Shown here piece by piece: positions 51,585-60,762 of a DNA stretch of 64,000 nt; within the stretch, counting starts at the first letter, position 1; each line of letters opens with the position of its first letter. Origin of the DNA: JBBRHQ01 sp963720735. Its GTDB lineage: Bacteria > Actinomycetota > Thermoleophilia > Solirubrobacterales > 70-9. Where the stretch lies: positions 1-64,000 of the forward strand of contig CAVRGL010000002.1 of assembly GCA_963720735.1 (NCBI GenBank). Reading direction: 5' to 3'. Below the pieces are notes generated by a model, which saw only the letters and a program-made list of their open reading frames with translations, was not told the DNA's origin and made no database searches. The translations under genes were made by a program, and so were the position numbers.

Positions 51585-53450
51585 GTGGCCCGGCCCGAGC
51601 TCGATCCCGACCAGACGGAAGCCCAGCTCGCGCTGCAGGGACTGGCCGAGGTCGAGGAGGCCCCCTCCGGGGCGCCGGCCAGGCTCTACGCCGGGCCGCG
51701 CGATCCCGGCGCGCTCCTCGCCCACTTCGGCCATTCCGAGTTCCGTCCCGGCCAGCGAGAGGCGGTCGAGGCGGGACTGGCCGGACGCGACTCGCTGATC
51801 GTCATGCCCACCGGCGGGGGCAAGAGCCTCTGCTACCAGCTGCCGGGGCTCGCCGGGGAGGACCTGACGATCGTGGTCAGCCCGCTGATCGCCCTGATGG
51901 CCGATCAGTGGCGGAGGCTGACAATGGAGGGGCACCCTGCGGTGATGATCGCCTCGGGCCTCGGCGAGCAGCAGACGCGCGGGGCCCTCGCGGCGATCCG
52001 CGGCGGAGCGGCCCGGATCGCCTACTGCTCGCCGGAGCGGTTCGGCTCGCCGGCCTTCCTCGATGCCGTCTGCAGCCGCCGGGTCGACCTGATGGCGGTC
52101 GACGAGGCGCACTGCCTCTCCGAGTGGGGACACGATTTCCGGCCCGATTACCTGCGGCTGCCGAAGGCGCTGGAGCGCCTTGGCCGGCCGGCGGTGATGG
52201 CCTGCACGGCGACCGCGACCGAGGAGGTCGCCGCCGAGGTCGTCGAGCGACTCGGCCTGCGGGACCCGTTGCGGGTCCGCTCCGGCTTCGACCGGCCGAA
52301 CCTCTCCTTCGACACCGTCCGGCTCGAGGGGAAGGGGTCGAAGGCGCGAAAGCAGCGGCTGCTGGAGATCGGGCTTTCCGACCCGGCGAACCGCCCGGCC
52401 ATCGTCTACTGCGGGACCCGGCGCGACACCGAGGCGGTCTGCGACGCGCTGCGCTCCGCCGGGCTCGAGAGCGTCGCCTACCACGCCGGCATGGCCCCAG
52501 ACGAAAGGGCCTCTGCCCAGCACCGCTTCATGACCGGCGACGCGCAGGTGATCGCCGCTACCAACGCCTTCGGCATGGGAGTGGACAAGGCCGACGTGCG
52601 CTCCGTCTGGCACTGGGCGATACCTACCAGCGTCGAGGCCTACTACCAGGAGGCCGGCCGCGCAGGCCGCGACGGCCAGCCGTCCCGCGCCGTGCTGCTG
52701 GCGATGCGCTCCGACCTGGGGCGGCTGGTGCGCTTCATCGAGCAGCGAAGCGTCGAGCCCGCGGAGGTCGCTGCTTACGTCGATCGGCTGCGCGGGGCGG
52801 CCGGGGCGGAGGGAGCCCTGCGGATCGAGAACCCGCGCCTCGAGGAGGAGCGGATCCCGCTGGCGATCGCCGAGCGCACCGGCGCCCTGAAGATCGAGCC
52901 CGCCGGTGGAGGCCGGCTGCTGGTCGAGTTCGACGGCCCGCTCGACCTGCGCCGGGTCGCGGCCGCCTGCCGGGAGGCGCGCGATCGCAGCTGGCGCGCC
53001 TACCGGGCGGTCGACGCCTTCAGCTTCTCCGACAGCTGCCGGCGGCGAGCCCTGCTCGACCATTTCGGCGACAGCGCCGCCGGCAACCCCGAGGGCCGCT
53101 GCTGCGACGTCTGCGACCCGCCCGGCTGGCTGCCTGACCCGGCGGAGATCACCGTGACCAGGACGAGAAGTCCACGCCGCGCCCCCACCGAGCCGGCGCC
53201 GGAGCTCTCCGCGGCCGACTCGGAGCTGTTCGAGGCGCTGCGGGCCTGGCGCCTGACGGCCGCGGCCGGCAAGCCGGCCTTCACCGTCGCCCACGACCGC
53301 ACCCTCGAGGCGATCTCGGCGGCTCGCCCGCGCGGGGTCGAGGAGCTGGCGGGGATCCGCGGAGTCGGGCCGAGCTTCATCCGCAAGTACGCGGATCAGG
53401 TGCTGGAGATCGTCGCCGGGGCCACGGGGCGGCAGAGGCCGGCAGCCTGA
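51585..53450 (+). CDS. recQ: ATP-dependent DNA helicase RecQ
   Basis: 621 residues. Helicase motifs: FRPGQREAVEAGLAGRDSLIVMPTGGGKSLCYQLP (Walker A), TIVVSPLIALMADQ, DLMAVDEAHCLSEWGHDFRPDY (DEAH, the RecQ loop), MACTATAT, then the second RecA fold with YCGTRRDTE, VIAATNAFGMGVDKADVR and YYQEAGRAGRDG. The zinc-binding region shows SCRRRALLDHFGD and GRCCDVCD, and a C-terminal HRDC domain (SELFEALRAWRLTAAAGKPAF...GVGPSFIRKYADQVLEIV) is present. The N-terminal 40 residues are extra relative to E. coli RecQ. Role: 3'-5' unwinding in recombination and fork repair. Confidence 0.95.
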   Translation: MARPELDPDQTEAQLALQGLAEVEEAPSGAPARLYAGPRDPGALLAHFGHSEFRPGQREAVEAGLAGRDSLIVMPTGGGKSLCYQLPGLAGEDLTIVVSPLIALMADQWRRLTMEGHPAVMIASGLGEQQTRGALAAIRGGAARIAYCSPERFGSPAFLDAVCSRRVDLMAVDEAHCLSEWGHDFRPDYLRLPKALERLGRPAVMACTATATEEVAAEVVERLGLRDPLRVRSGFDRPNLSFDTVRLEGKGSKARKQRLLEIGLSDPANRPAIVYCGTRRDTEAVCDALRSAGLESVAYHAGMAPDERASAQHRFMTGDAQVIAATNAFGMGVDKADVRSVWHWAIPTSVEAYYQEAGRAGRDGQPSRAVLLAMRSDLGRLVRFIEQRSVEPAEVAAYVDRLRGAAGAEGALRIENPRLEEERIPLAIAERTGALKIEPAGGGRLLVEFDGPLDLRRVAAACREARDRSWRAYRAVDAFSFSDSCRRRALLDHFGDSAAGNPEGRCCDVCDPPGWLPDPAEITVTRTRSPRRAPTEPAPELSAADSELFEALRAWRLTAAAGKPAFTVAHDRTLEAISAARPRGVEELAGIRGVGPSFIRKYADQVLEIVAGATGRQRPAA

Positions 53451-53462
53451 CGCCGGAGATGC

Positions 53463-53756
53463 TCAGGAGGAGCGCAGGGCGACGACCGTCCAGGGCTCGA
53501 CCGAGCGCTCGCTGACCAGGCCCGCCTCGACGTAGGGGTCTGCGGCGACGAACTCGGCGACCGCCGCCTCGTCGCAGTCGAAGCCGAAGAGGGCCCCGTG
53601 TGGCGGTTCGCCGAGCGCTCCGGCGATCACCAGCCGCCCCTCCTCGGACCAGCCGCGGACCAGCTCGAGATGGGCGTCGCGGTGAGGAGCCCGCCGCTCG
53701 AGGATCCCGGCGACGTATGAGTAGCGCAGCGCCAGCAGGCGGAGCGGCTCGCTCAC
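53463..53756 (-). CDS. YciI-like protein
   Basis: 97 residues from GTG 53756, which overlaps the stop of the preceding exported protein gene (GTGA). The YciI/ferredoxin-like fold is indicated by ILERRAPHRDAHLELVRGWSEEGRLVIAGALGEPPHGALFGFDCDEAAVAEFVAADPYVEAGLV, including the conserved His and Asp-Pro-Tyr. Family members are small dimers of unclear function, sometimes fused to or paired with sigma factors or dehydrogenases. Convergent with recQ, 12 nt apart. Confidence 0.87.
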   Translation of the reverse strand: MSEPLRLLALRYSYVAGILERRAPHRDAHLELVRGWSEEGRLVIAGALGEPPHGALFGFDCDEAAVAEFVAADPYVEAGLVSERSVEPWTVVALRSS

Positions 53757-54193
53757 CTGACGAATCGCAGATGCGCCTTCTGCCGGGAGCCGTCCTTCGA
53801 GGCCCGCTCGACGACAGCGCTTCCCCGCGAGCCGCGGAACCTTCCGGTGCCCCCGACGATCGAGACCGTCTTGGTGTTGCTGTCGAGGCGGATCGAGCCG
53901 GCGAGCTGCACCCGTCCCCGGGCCTTCCAGAACAGAGTGACGTTGCACTCGGCGCGCATCGTCGAGGCGACAATGCAGATGCTGTCGAAGCTGCCGATCC
54001 GCTTGCCGGCCTGCCTCATCTCTCCGCCGCCACCGAAGATCGTCCCGGGGGTGAAGCCGCCGCTGCTCGAAAAGCCGCCGGTCGAGTGCAGAAGGACATT
54101 GCGGGTCACGACCCTCTGAGCTCCCGAGGCGCCGGGGGCTGCGAGCATCGCAAGCGCCAGGATGGACAGGGCGAGGGTGGTGAGCTTCTTCAT
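53753..54193 (-). CDS. Exported allene-oxide-cyclase-barrel-like protein
   Basis: 146 residues from ATG 54193 (AGGAG Shine-Dalgarno). A signal peptide, MKKLTTLALSILALAMLAAP, is followed by a beta-rich domain with two cysteines that could pair (SICIVAS and AECNV) and the motif SIVGGTGRFRGSRGSAVVE, which resembles the allene oxide cyclase/dirigent barrel family widespread as hypothetical proteins in actinobacteria. No enzymatic role can be assigned. First in a two-gene unit with the YciI-like gene. Confidence 0.82.
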   Translation of the reverse strand: MKKLTTLALSILALAMLAAPGASGAQRVVTRNVLLHSTGGFSSSGGFTPGTIFGGGGEMRQAGKRIGSFDSICIVASTMRAECNVTLFWKARGRVQLAGSIRLDSNTKTVSIVGGTGRFRGSRGSAVVERASKDGSRQKAHLRFVR

Positions 54194-54216
54194 GGTTCTC
54201 CTGATCGGGGTTCCTC

Positions 54217-54266
54217 GCCGGCGCGGTGTTAGCGCCGGCACAGGCATGTAAGGCGGCGGAGCCGCC
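54217..54266. promoter_or_regulatory. Two adjacent GC hairpins in a divergent promoter region
   Basis: GCCGGCGC / GCGCCGGC (54217-54239, 7-nt loop) and GGCGGC / GCCGCC (54252-54266, 3-nt loop) lie in the 164-nt gap between divergent starts at 54193 and 54358. They could be operators or transcription barriers. Nothing else was recognised in this gap apart from a TGTAAT hexamer 9 nt before ATG 54358. Confidence 0.35.
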
Positions 54267-54357
54267 GCAGCTGATATGGACCGGTGGTTCTCTTTCCACG
54301 CACCAGGCCCGCCTCCTTCGCACCCGCCCAGGCAAGGCCATCTGTAATGCTCGGCCG

Positions 54358-55425
54358 ATGGACCTGCTGGTCAAGCGCGACGACCTGCGCCGCTGCCGGG
54401 TCGTCGACCGGGCGCTGGTCGAGCCGGGGCAAGGGCAGGCCAGGCTCTCGGTCGAATGCTTCGGGCTCAGCTCTAACAACGTCACCTACGCGGTGATGGG
54501 CGACGCGATGTCCTACTGGGACTTCTTCGAGGCCGAGGACGGCTGGGGGAGGGTCCCGGTCTGGGGCTTTGCGACCGTCTCGGCCTCGGCGCACGACGAC
54601 CTCCCGCAGGGCACCCGGGTCTACGGCTACATGCCGATGTCGACGGAGGTGATGGTCACGCCGGAGCGGATCGGCGAGCGCGGTTTCGTCGACGCAGCCC
54701 CCCACCGCGCCTCCCTGCCCCCCACATACAACTCCTACAGCGCGGTCGCCACCGACCCGCTCTACGACCCCGCTCGCGAGGCCGAGCAGATGCTGCTGGG
54801 ACCGCTATTCGCGACCTCGTTCCTGATCGATGACTTCCTCGCGGACGAGGGTCTGCTCGAGCAGGGGACGGTGATCCTCGCGAGTGCCTCCAGCAAGACC
54901 GCGCTGGCGACCGCCTTCCTCCTCTCCCGGCGCCGCGGGCCGGAGCTGATCGGCCTCACCTCGGAGAGGAATCTCGACTTCGTCGAGGGCCTCGGGATCT
55001 ACGACCGTGCCGTCGCCTACGACCAGGTCGAGAGCCTTCCGCGCGGGGGCGCCGTCTACCTCGACATGTCGGGCGACGCCGCGGTCCGTGGCGCCGTGCA
55101 CCGCCATCTTGGCGAGGCGCTTGCCCACAGCGCGATCGTCGGGGTCACCCATTGGGAGCGGGTTGCGGCCGGCTCAGCTGAGTTGCCGGGACCCGAGCCG
55201 GCGCTGTTCTTCGCCCCCGACAGGGCGCGGAAACGAGGCTCCGACTGGGGGCCGGAGGAGCTGGAGGCCCGGATCGCGGAGGCCTGGTGGGCCTACGTGG
55301 CGTGGACCGGGGGTTGGCTGCGGATCTCCCGGGAGAGCGGCTTCGAGGCGATCGAGCGGACCTACCTCGAGCTGCTGGAAGGGCGGATCGACCCCGCGCA
55401 GGGGCATCTGCTCTCCCCCCGATGA
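54358..55425 (+). CDS. DUF2855 family protein
   Basis: 355 residues. The sequence follows DUF2855: LSVECFGLSSNNVTYAVMGDAMSYWDFF, GWGRVPVWGFATV, RVYGYMPMSTE, PLFATSFLIDDFL, VILASASSKTALATAFLL. It has a quinone-oxidoreductase/MDR-like core in which the SNNVTY segment and the SASSKTA nucleotide-binding loop replace usual motifs, so it is probably a divergent medium-chain reductase-like protein; activity unknown. Its TGA overlaps the thiolase ATG, implying a shared role in acyl-CoA metabolism. Confidence 0.88.
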   Translation: MDLLVKRDDLRRCRVVDRALVEPGQGQARLSVECFGLSSNNVTYAVMGDAMSYWDFFEAEDGWGRVPVWGFATVSASAHDDLPQGTRVYGYMPMSTEVMVTPERIGERGFVDAAPHRASLPPTYNSYSAVATDPLYDPAREAEQMLLGPLFATSFLIDDFLADEGLLEQGTVILASASSKTALATAFLLSRRRGPELIGLTSERNLDFVEGLGIYDRAVAYDQVESLPRGGAVYLDMSGDAAVRGAVHRHLGEALAHSAIVGVTHWERVAAGSAELPGPEPALFFAPDRARKRGSDWGPEELEARIAEAWWAYVAWTGGWLRISRESGFEAIERTYLELLEGRIDPAQGHLLSPR

Positions 55426-56603
55426 GCGCCGCCTATGTGATCGACGCGGTGCGCACGCCGTTCGGCCGCTACGGCGGCGCGCTCGCCGGTATCCGGCCCG
55501 ACGACCTCGCCTCCCTCGCGCTCAGCGGGCTGCTCGAGCGTTCCTCCAGGCTCGACCCCGCCGAGATCGACGACGTCCTCTTCGGCGACGCCAACGGAGC
55601 CGGGGAGGACAACCGCAACGTCGCCCGCATGGCGGTGCTGCTCTCCGGTCTTCCGACCAGCGTCCCCGGGGCGACCGTCAACCGGCTCTGCGGGTCCGGG
55701 CTGGAGGCGGCGATCGGCGCCAGCCGGGCGATCGAGACCGGCGACGCCTCGCTGATCGTCGCCGGGGGGGTCGAATCGATGAGCAGGGCGCCATGGGTGC
55801 TACTGAAGCCCGAGCGCCCATACCCGAGGGGCCATGAGGAGCTCCACTCGACCACGCTCGGCTGGCGCATGGTCAACCCGGGAATGCCCGAACGCTGGAC
55901 GATCTCGCTCGGGGAGAGTGCCGAGCACCTCGCTGAGGTGCATTCGATCTCCCGCTCGGCCCAGGACGAGTTCGCCCTGCGCAGCCATCGGCTCGCGGCG
56001 GCGGCCTGGGAGCAGGGCCGCTATGCCGATCAGATCGTCGCCGTCCCCGGGATCGAGCTGGAGCGCGACGAGAGCATCCGGCCGGAGACGACGATCGAGG
56101 CGCTCTCGAAACTGCGGCCGGTGTTCCGCGAGGACGGAACGGTGACGGCGGGCAACGCTTCGCCGCTCAACGACGGAGCCGCTGCCGCGCTGGTCGGCGA
56201 CGAGGCCGCGGCGGCGAAGCTAGGCCGGGAGCCGCTCGCCCGGATCGCCTCCCGGGCGGCAGCCGGCGTCGACCCCGACGTGTTCGGGATCGGACCGGTG
56301 CAGGCGGCGCAGGACGCCCTCGGGCGCGCCGGGATCGGCTGGGACGACCTGGTCGCGGTGGAACTGAACGAGGCCTTCGCCAGCCAGTCGCTCGCCTGCC
56401 TGGCCGGCTGGCCGGAGCTCGACCCGGAGAAGCTCAACCCCAACGGCGGGGCGATCGCGATCGGCCATCCGCTCGGCGCCTCGGGTATCCGCGTCCTCGG
56501 CACCCTCGCCCACGAGCTCCGCCGCCGCGGAGGCGGCTGGGGACTGGCGACGCTCTGCATAGGCGTCGGCCAGGGACTCGCGGTGGTCCTGGAGGCCGCC
56601 TGA
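55422..56603 (+). CDS. Acetyl-CoA C-acyltransferase (thiolase)
   Basis: 393 residues. Nucleophilic Cys90 in VNRLCGSGLEA; NEAFASQSLACL; NPNGGAIAIGHPLGASG with the catalytic His; TLCIGVGQG with the second catalytic Cys. These make it a catalytically complete thiolase of the degradative/PaaJ type, cleaving 3-ketoacyl-CoA with CoA (or condensing acetyl-CoA). Overlaps DUF2855 gene by ATGA. It may complete the beta-oxidation steps begun by the acyl-CoA dehydrogenases of the region, though it is 5 kb away. Confidence 0.95.
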   Translation: MSAAYVIDAVRTPFGRYGGALAGIRPDDLASLALSGLLERSSRLDPAEIDDVLFGDANGAGEDNRNVARMAVLLSGLPTSVPGATVNRLCGSGLEAAIGASRAIETGDASLIVAGGVESMSRAPWVLLKPERPYPRGHEELHSTTLGWRMVNPGMPERWTISLGESAEHLAEVHSISRSAQDEFALRSHRLAAAAWEQGRYADQIVAVPGIELERDESIRPETTIEALSKLRPVFREDGTVTAGNASPLNDGAAAALVGDEAAAAKLGREPLARIASRAAAGVDPDVFGIGPVQAAQDALGRAGIGWDDLVAVELNEAFASQSLACLAGWPELDPEKLNPNGGAIAIGHPLGASGIRVLGTLAHELRRRGGGWGLATLCIGVGQGLAVVLEAA

Positions 56604-56621
56604 TCCCGCGGGCGCCGCCCG

Positions 56622-56993
56622 CTAGTCGTCAGCCAGCTCGGGGAGGTAGCGCCGCACGTGGTCGCCGATCGTCTTGCGCACCCATTGCTGGGTCTCCGCG
56701 TCGGCCATCCGGTAGCGGCCGAGCAGCATCGCCTGGTCGTCGAGCGGCAGTCCGGCTATCTCCCAGCGCACCGCGAGGCGCTCGAACATCATCTCGGTGC
56801 GCCGGCGCCACGCGTCCTCGGCCGAGGTGGCGGCGCTGGCCGGCGCCTCGCGGATCTTCGCGATCGTCGCGACGCTGAGCGACTCGCGCAGGGTGAGCAC
56901 GTTGCCCTCCGGATCGGCGTAGTCGACGGTCGCCGCCCCTGAGCGCTTTCGACGGGGCTTTCGCCGCTTCGCCGTCAAGCGTTCAACATACAT
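56622..56993 (-). CDS. Conserved hypothetical protein
   Basis: 123 residues, basic N-terminus (TAKRRKPRRKRSG) then VDYADPEGNVLTLRESLSVATIAKIREAP and a helical C-terminal half ending VRKTIGDHVRRYLPELADD. No known domain recognised. The start is uncertain: ATG 56993 gives MYVERLTAKRR, but no Shine-Dalgarno is apparent. Divergent from the MFS gene, with 36 nt between starts. Confidence 0.65.
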   Translation of the reverse strand: MYVERLTAKRRKPRRKRSGAATVDYADPEGNVLTLRESLSVATIAKIREAPASAATSAEDAWRRRTEMMFERLAVRWEIAGLPLDDQAMLLGRYRMADAETQQWVRKTIGDHVRRYLPELADD

Positions 56994-57015
56994 CCAGTCG
57001 CGCCGGGGCCGGCAC

Positions 57016-57021
57016 TAGGGT
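57016..57021 (+). promoter_or_regulatory. -10-like element of a leaderless promoter for the DHA2 transporter
   Basis: TAGGGT, 8 nt before GTG 57030. Confidence 0.35.
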
Positions 57022-57029
57022 CTTGAGCG

Positions 57030-58586
57030 GTGCCGTCCCCCCGGAACAAGGGTCTCGTCCTCGCGGCGATGATCTTCGCGGTGGCGATGACCTTCATCGA
57101 CCAGACGATCGTCGCGATCGCCGCCCCCGACCTCCAGCAAGACCTTTCGCTCTCGCCAACCGGGGTGCAGTGGATCATCAACGGCTACCTGCTCTCGCTC
57201 TCGGCCCTGTTCGCGTTCGGCGGGCGCCTCGCCGACATCGCCGGGCACCGCAGGATGGTGGTGATCGGCGTGATCACCTTCGCCGGCGCCTCCGCACTCT
57301 GCGGGGCGACGCCGACCGGCGCCATCGGCGAAGCGTGGATCATCACCTTCCGGGTGATCCAGGGCGCCGGGGCGGCGCTGATGTTCCCCGCCGCGCTGGC
57401 GATCGTGATCGCCTCCTACCCGCTCGAGGAGCGGGGCAGGGCGATGGCGGTCTTCTTCGGGATCGCCGGAGGGCTGACCTCGATCGGCCCGATCGCCGGC
57501 GGCTATCTGACCCAGTGGACCTGGCGGGCGATCTTCTGGGTCAACATCCCGGTGGCGATCATCGCCCTGGTGCTGATCGCGATCTCAAAGCCCGAGGACG
57601 AGAGGCACCCCGCGCCGATCGACTACCGCGGCACAGTGCTGATCGCCGCGGGGATGGGGATCGCCGTGCTCGGCCTCCAGCAGGCGAGCGTGTGGGGCTG
57701 GGGCAGCGCGGCGACGATCGGCTGCCTGGCCGTGGGCCTGGCGATCCTTGCCTACTTCGTGCGCTTCGAGCTGAGCATCCCCCAGCCGCTGCTGCAGATG
57801 CGGATCTTCGAGGACCGCCGTTTCGCGATGCAGAACATCGTCCTCTTCCTGCTGATGATCTGCTTCGTGCCGCTGTTCTTCTTCGCCAGCACCTACGCGC
57901 AGATATCGCTGGGCGACAGCGCTTCGAACGCCGGGCTCTACCTGCTCACCTTCTTCGCGGGCTTCGCGATCGCCGCCCAGGTGGGGGGCCGGATCCTCGA
58001 CGAGCGCGGCTCCAGGCCGGCGGTGGTCGCCGGCTCGGCGATCGCCGCGATCGGCTTCTACCTCTGGGCCCACGAGATGCCCGGCCTCAACTACGACGAC
58101 CAATGGACCTACATCGTCGTCGCCGGCGCCGGGGTCGGCCTGGTGCTGGGACCGTCGAACACCGACGCCGTCAACCGGGCGCCGCGCACCAGCTACGGGG
58201 AGGCCACCGGGATCACCCAGACGGTCCGCAACTTCGGCTCCAGCCTGGGCCTGGCGGTGCTGGGGACGATCCTCATCCTCCAGAACAAGTCGAACCTCGA
58301 GTCGGCCCTCGGCGCCCTGGGGCTGCCGAAGGTGAAGGCTGACGCGATCGCCAACTCGCTCGGAAATGCCGGGGGTGGTGATCTCTCAGGGCAGGGTGGC
58401 CGACATGCGGAGCAGTTCCTGCACGCCGTCCAGCACAGCTACGCGCTCTCCTCGCGGACGATCTTCTACGCGATGGCGGGGGTGATGGCGGTCTGCTTCG
58501 TCGTCGCCCTGATCGCCCTGCCCGGAGGCAAGATGGAGGTCATCGAGGACAAGCCCGCGGCCGGGCCACCGGGTCAGCCGCAGTAG
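57030..58586 (+). CDS. MFS exporter, DHA2 family (14-helix, EmrB/QacA-like)
   Basis: 518 residues with about 14 hydrophobic segments. DHA2 signatures: MTFIDQTIVAIAAPDLQQDL (helix 1 motif with the proton-coupling Asp), GVQWIINGYLLSLSALFAFGGRLADIAGHRR, and motif C as GIAGGLTSIGPIAGGYLTQWTWRAIFWVNIPV. The C-terminal cytoplasmic tail contains PGGKMEVIED. It would export a hydrophobic or cationic compound in exchange for protons. No regulator adjoins; its 3' end overlaps the convergent exported-protein gene by 13 nt. Confidence 0.92.
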   Translation: MPSPRNKGLVLAAMIFAVAMTFIDQTIVAIAAPDLQQDLSLSPTGVQWIINGYLLSLSALFAFGGRLADIAGHRRMVVIGVITFAGASALCGATPTGAIGEAWIITFRVIQGAGAALMFPAALAIVIASYPLEERGRAMAVFFGIAGGLTSIGPIAGGYLTQWTWRAIFWVNIPVAIIALVLIAISKPEDERHPAPIDYRGTVLIAAGMGIAVLGLQQASVWGWGSAATIGCLAVGLAILAYFVRFELSIPQPLLQMRIFEDRRFAMQNIVLFLLMICFVPLFFFASTYAQISLGDSASNAGLYLLTFFAGFAIAAQVGGRILDERGSRPAVVAGSAIAAIGFYLWAHEMPGLNYDDQWTYIVVAGAGVGLVLGPSNTDAVNRAPRTSYGEATGITQTVRNFGSSLGLAVLGTILILQNKSNLESALGALGLPKVKADAIANSLGNAGGGDLSGQGGRHAEQFLHAVQHSYALSSRTIFYAMAGVMAVCFVVALIALPGGKMEVIEDKPAAGPPGQPQ

Positions 58587-59500
58587 GAGTAGGCGGTGGT
58601 GCGGCTCGGGAACTGGCTGATCGGCACCGCGCCGAGCATCCAGCGCTTCGGGTTGAGCCGTCGCTGCTCGAGCGGGATCACCGCGCTGACATTGTCCTGC
58701 GAGCGGAAGATCAACGGCGCGTAGTAGCCGGCCGCGACCGCCTTGGTGTGGCGCGGGCAGAGCGGCGTCGCGAAGTGGGTGAGCTGTCCGAGGCCGGTCA
58801 GGTAACGGCTCTTGGCGCGCACCTTGATCGGCTTCTTGGCGCAGTAGGCGTAGGAGCGGGCAACCGACTTCCCGACCGCGAAGCGACCGATGGTGACCTC
58901 CCAGCCGCCGGGGACGATGCGGTTCCCGAAAATCAGGCCGGGAGGGCCGCCGTCGCTGGCCAGCTCGGCGAGGTCGGCGGCGCTCAGCTGCAGCGCGAAG
59001 CCACCGTCGACCGGCCAGGTCTTGTACGGGCACTGGGCATAGATGTCGCGCAGCGGGAAAGGCGAGCCCGAGGTCCCGACCACCGCCGCACCACGCCTCA
59101 CCCGGGTGACGGTCCGACCGGGGTGCCGGCGGCAGTAGGCGATCGCCGCGAACTGCTTCGGGTTGACGATCGGCGCGCCGGCGCTGTAGACGGAGACGGT
59201 CCATGCGCGGCGCCCGACCCGGCGGGAGACGTAGGGGACGAGCACCCGGGCGTCGCCCTCGAGCTGGATGTTGGCGTAGGTCTTCACGCCCCCGGAGATC
59301 ACCCTGGTGCCGCGCGGGCAGCGGGCGGTGACCTTGCCGGTCGTCCCCGGAGGGCCGGAGATCATCCCGGTTGCCTTGGAGGAGACGATCCGGCCGGGCC
59401 GGTGCGCCTTGGACGCGGCGAGCGCGGGCGCTGCCAGAAGCGCGGCGGCTGCGACGGCGAGCAGGAGGGAAGCGGCAAGGGTGGATCGTCTCGGAATCAT
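58574..59500 (-). CDS. Exported hypothetical protein with repeated Cys-containing beta modules
   Basis: 308 residues from ATG 59500. Signal peptide MIPRRSTLAASLLLAVAAAA..ALAASKA. The mature part repeats a module of about 80-90 residues: (V)TA(R)CPRGTRVISGGVKT, AQCPYKTWPVDGGFAL and PLCPRHTKAVAAGYYAP, each followed by a strand ending AYC (AIAYCRRH, SYAYCAKK, AYSYCG), so each repeat probably carries one disulfide. Similar exported repeat proteins are common in Solirubrobacterales-like genomes; function unknown. No Shine-Dalgarno is obvious. Confidence 0.8.
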   Translation of the reverse strand: MIPRRSTLAASLLLAVAAAALLAAPALAASKAHRPGRIVSSKATGMISGPPGTTGKVTARCPRGTRVISGGVKTYANIQLEGDARVLVPYVSRRVGRRAWTVSVYSAGAPIVNPKQFAAIAYCRRHPGRTVTRVRRGAAVVGTSGSPFPLRDIYAQCPYKTWPVDGGFALQLSAADLAELASDGGPPGLIFGNRIVPGGWEVTIGRFAVGKSVARSYAYCAKKPIKVRAKSRYLTGLGQLTHFATPLCPRHTKAVAAGYYAPLIFRSQDNVSAVIPLEQRRLNPKRWMLGAVPISQFPSRTTAYSYCG

Positions 59501-59541
59501 TGTCCGGGTATCGGCACCCGGGCGGGCGGCTTTAGCCGCGG

Positions 59542-60756
59542 GTGACGGAGTTGGCACGATGTGAGCCGTTGGAATCGTCCGCCGAAAGCCACCGGCGCCT
59601 CAGCGCAACCCTGCGCGAGGGAGAGCAGGTCACCCCGCTCGAGCTCTTCTTCGACCTCGTCTTCGTGCTGGCGATCACCCAGTGCACGGCGCTGATGGCG
59701 CACGATCCCTCCTGGTCCGGGCTGGCGCAGGGGATCCTCGTCCTCGGCGTCCTCTGGTGGGCCTGGGTCGGCTACGCCTGGCTGACCAGCGTCGTCGACC
59801 CCGAGGAGGGCAGCGTCCGCTTCGCGATGTTCGGCGCGATGGCCGGCCTGCTGGTCGTCTCGCTCTGCGTCCCAGAGGCCTTCGACGACCTGGCGCTGAC
59901 CTTCGCCGTCGCCTACGCGGTGGTCAGGGCGGGTCAGATCGCGCTCTTCCTGCTGGCCAGCCGCGATGACCCGAAGCTGCGCTCCTCCGTGGTCGGGCTG
60001 GCGATAAGCAGCGCGATCGGCGTCGCCCTGCTCGCCGCCGCCTCGCTGCTCGACGGGATCCCGCAGGGCGCCGTCTGGCTGCTGGCGATGCTGCTCGACA
60101 TGGGCGGCCCCTACCTGTTCGGATCGGAGGGCTGGAAGCTGGTGCCCCGCCACTTCGCCGAGCGACACGGGCTGATCGTGCTGATCGCGCTCGGCGAGTC
60201 GATCGTCGCGATCGGGGTCGGCGCCGAGTTCGGGGTCGACGCCGGGGTGATCGCCGTCGCGGTTCTCGGCACCGCGCTGGCGGCGGCGATGTGGTGGGCC
60301 TACTTCGACGTGGTCGCGATCGTCGCCACGCGCCGGCTCGAGAGCGCCGAGGCCGGCAAGGTGCGAAACGAGATGGCCCGGGACTCCTACTCGTTCCTGC
60401 ACTTCCCGATGGTCGCCGGGATCGTCCTCGTCGCCCTCGGGCTGAAGAAGACGCTGGGACACGTGGACCATCACCTCGATCTGGTCCCGGCCTTCGCCCT
60501 CTTCGGCGGGCTCGCGATCTACCTGCTCGGCCACGTCGCCTTCCGCTACCGCAACGTTCACACCCTCAACCGGCAGCGGCTCGGGCTTGCCCTGGTCCTC
60601 TTCGCGCTGGTTCCCGTGGCGACATCGATCCCGGCCTGGGCGGCCCTGCTGATCCCGACCGCGCTGATCTGGGCGATGATCCTCTACGAGACGATCAGCT
60701 ACGGCGAGGCGCGTGCGCGGGTCCGGCACGAGCCGGCCCCGCAGCCCTCCGACTAG
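59542..60756 (+). CDS. Low temperature requirement protein A (LtrA) family membrane protein
   Basis: 404 residues, about 11 membrane helices. The family hallmark TPLELFFDLVFVLAITQ is at about residues 31-47; WWAWVGYAWLTSVVDPEEG, HFAERHGLIVLIALGESIVAIG and WWAYFD are also characteristic. LtrA was named from cold growth in Listeria, but molecular function is unknown. GTG 59542 is used; a TTG ten codons later is an alternative start. Confidence 0.92.
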   Translation: MTELARCEPLESSAESHRRLSATLREGEQVTPLELFFDLVFVLAITQCTALMAHDPSWSGLAQGILVLGVLWWAWVGYAWLTSVVDPEEGSVRFAMFGAMAGLLVVSLCVPEAFDDLALTFAVAYAVVRAGQIALFLLASRDDPKLRSSVVGLAISSAIGVALLAAASLLDGIPQGAVWLLAMLLDMGGPYLFGSEGWKLVPRHFAERHGLIVLIALGESIVAIGVGAEFGVDAGVIAVAVLGTALAAAMWWAYFDVVAIVATRRLESAEAGKVRNEMARDSYSFLHFPMVAGIVLVALGLKKTLGHVDHHLDLVPAFALFGGLAIYLLGHVAFRYRNVHTLNRQRLGLALVLFALVPVATSIPAWAALLIPTALIWAMILYETISYGEARARVRHEPAPQPSD

Positions 60757-60762
60757 CGCCGA

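Noticed and set aside
50571..53294. A 907-codon open frame running from the agmatinase gene back through recQ
   Set aside because: The extension is the antisense shadow of recQ. The agmatinase start at GTG 51530 has a -10 element and normal family length.
54226..54357. A 44-codon N-terminal extension of the DUF2855 protein
   Set aside because: It would translate through the two GC hairpins and has no family similarity. ATG 54358 starts directly at the conserved domain.
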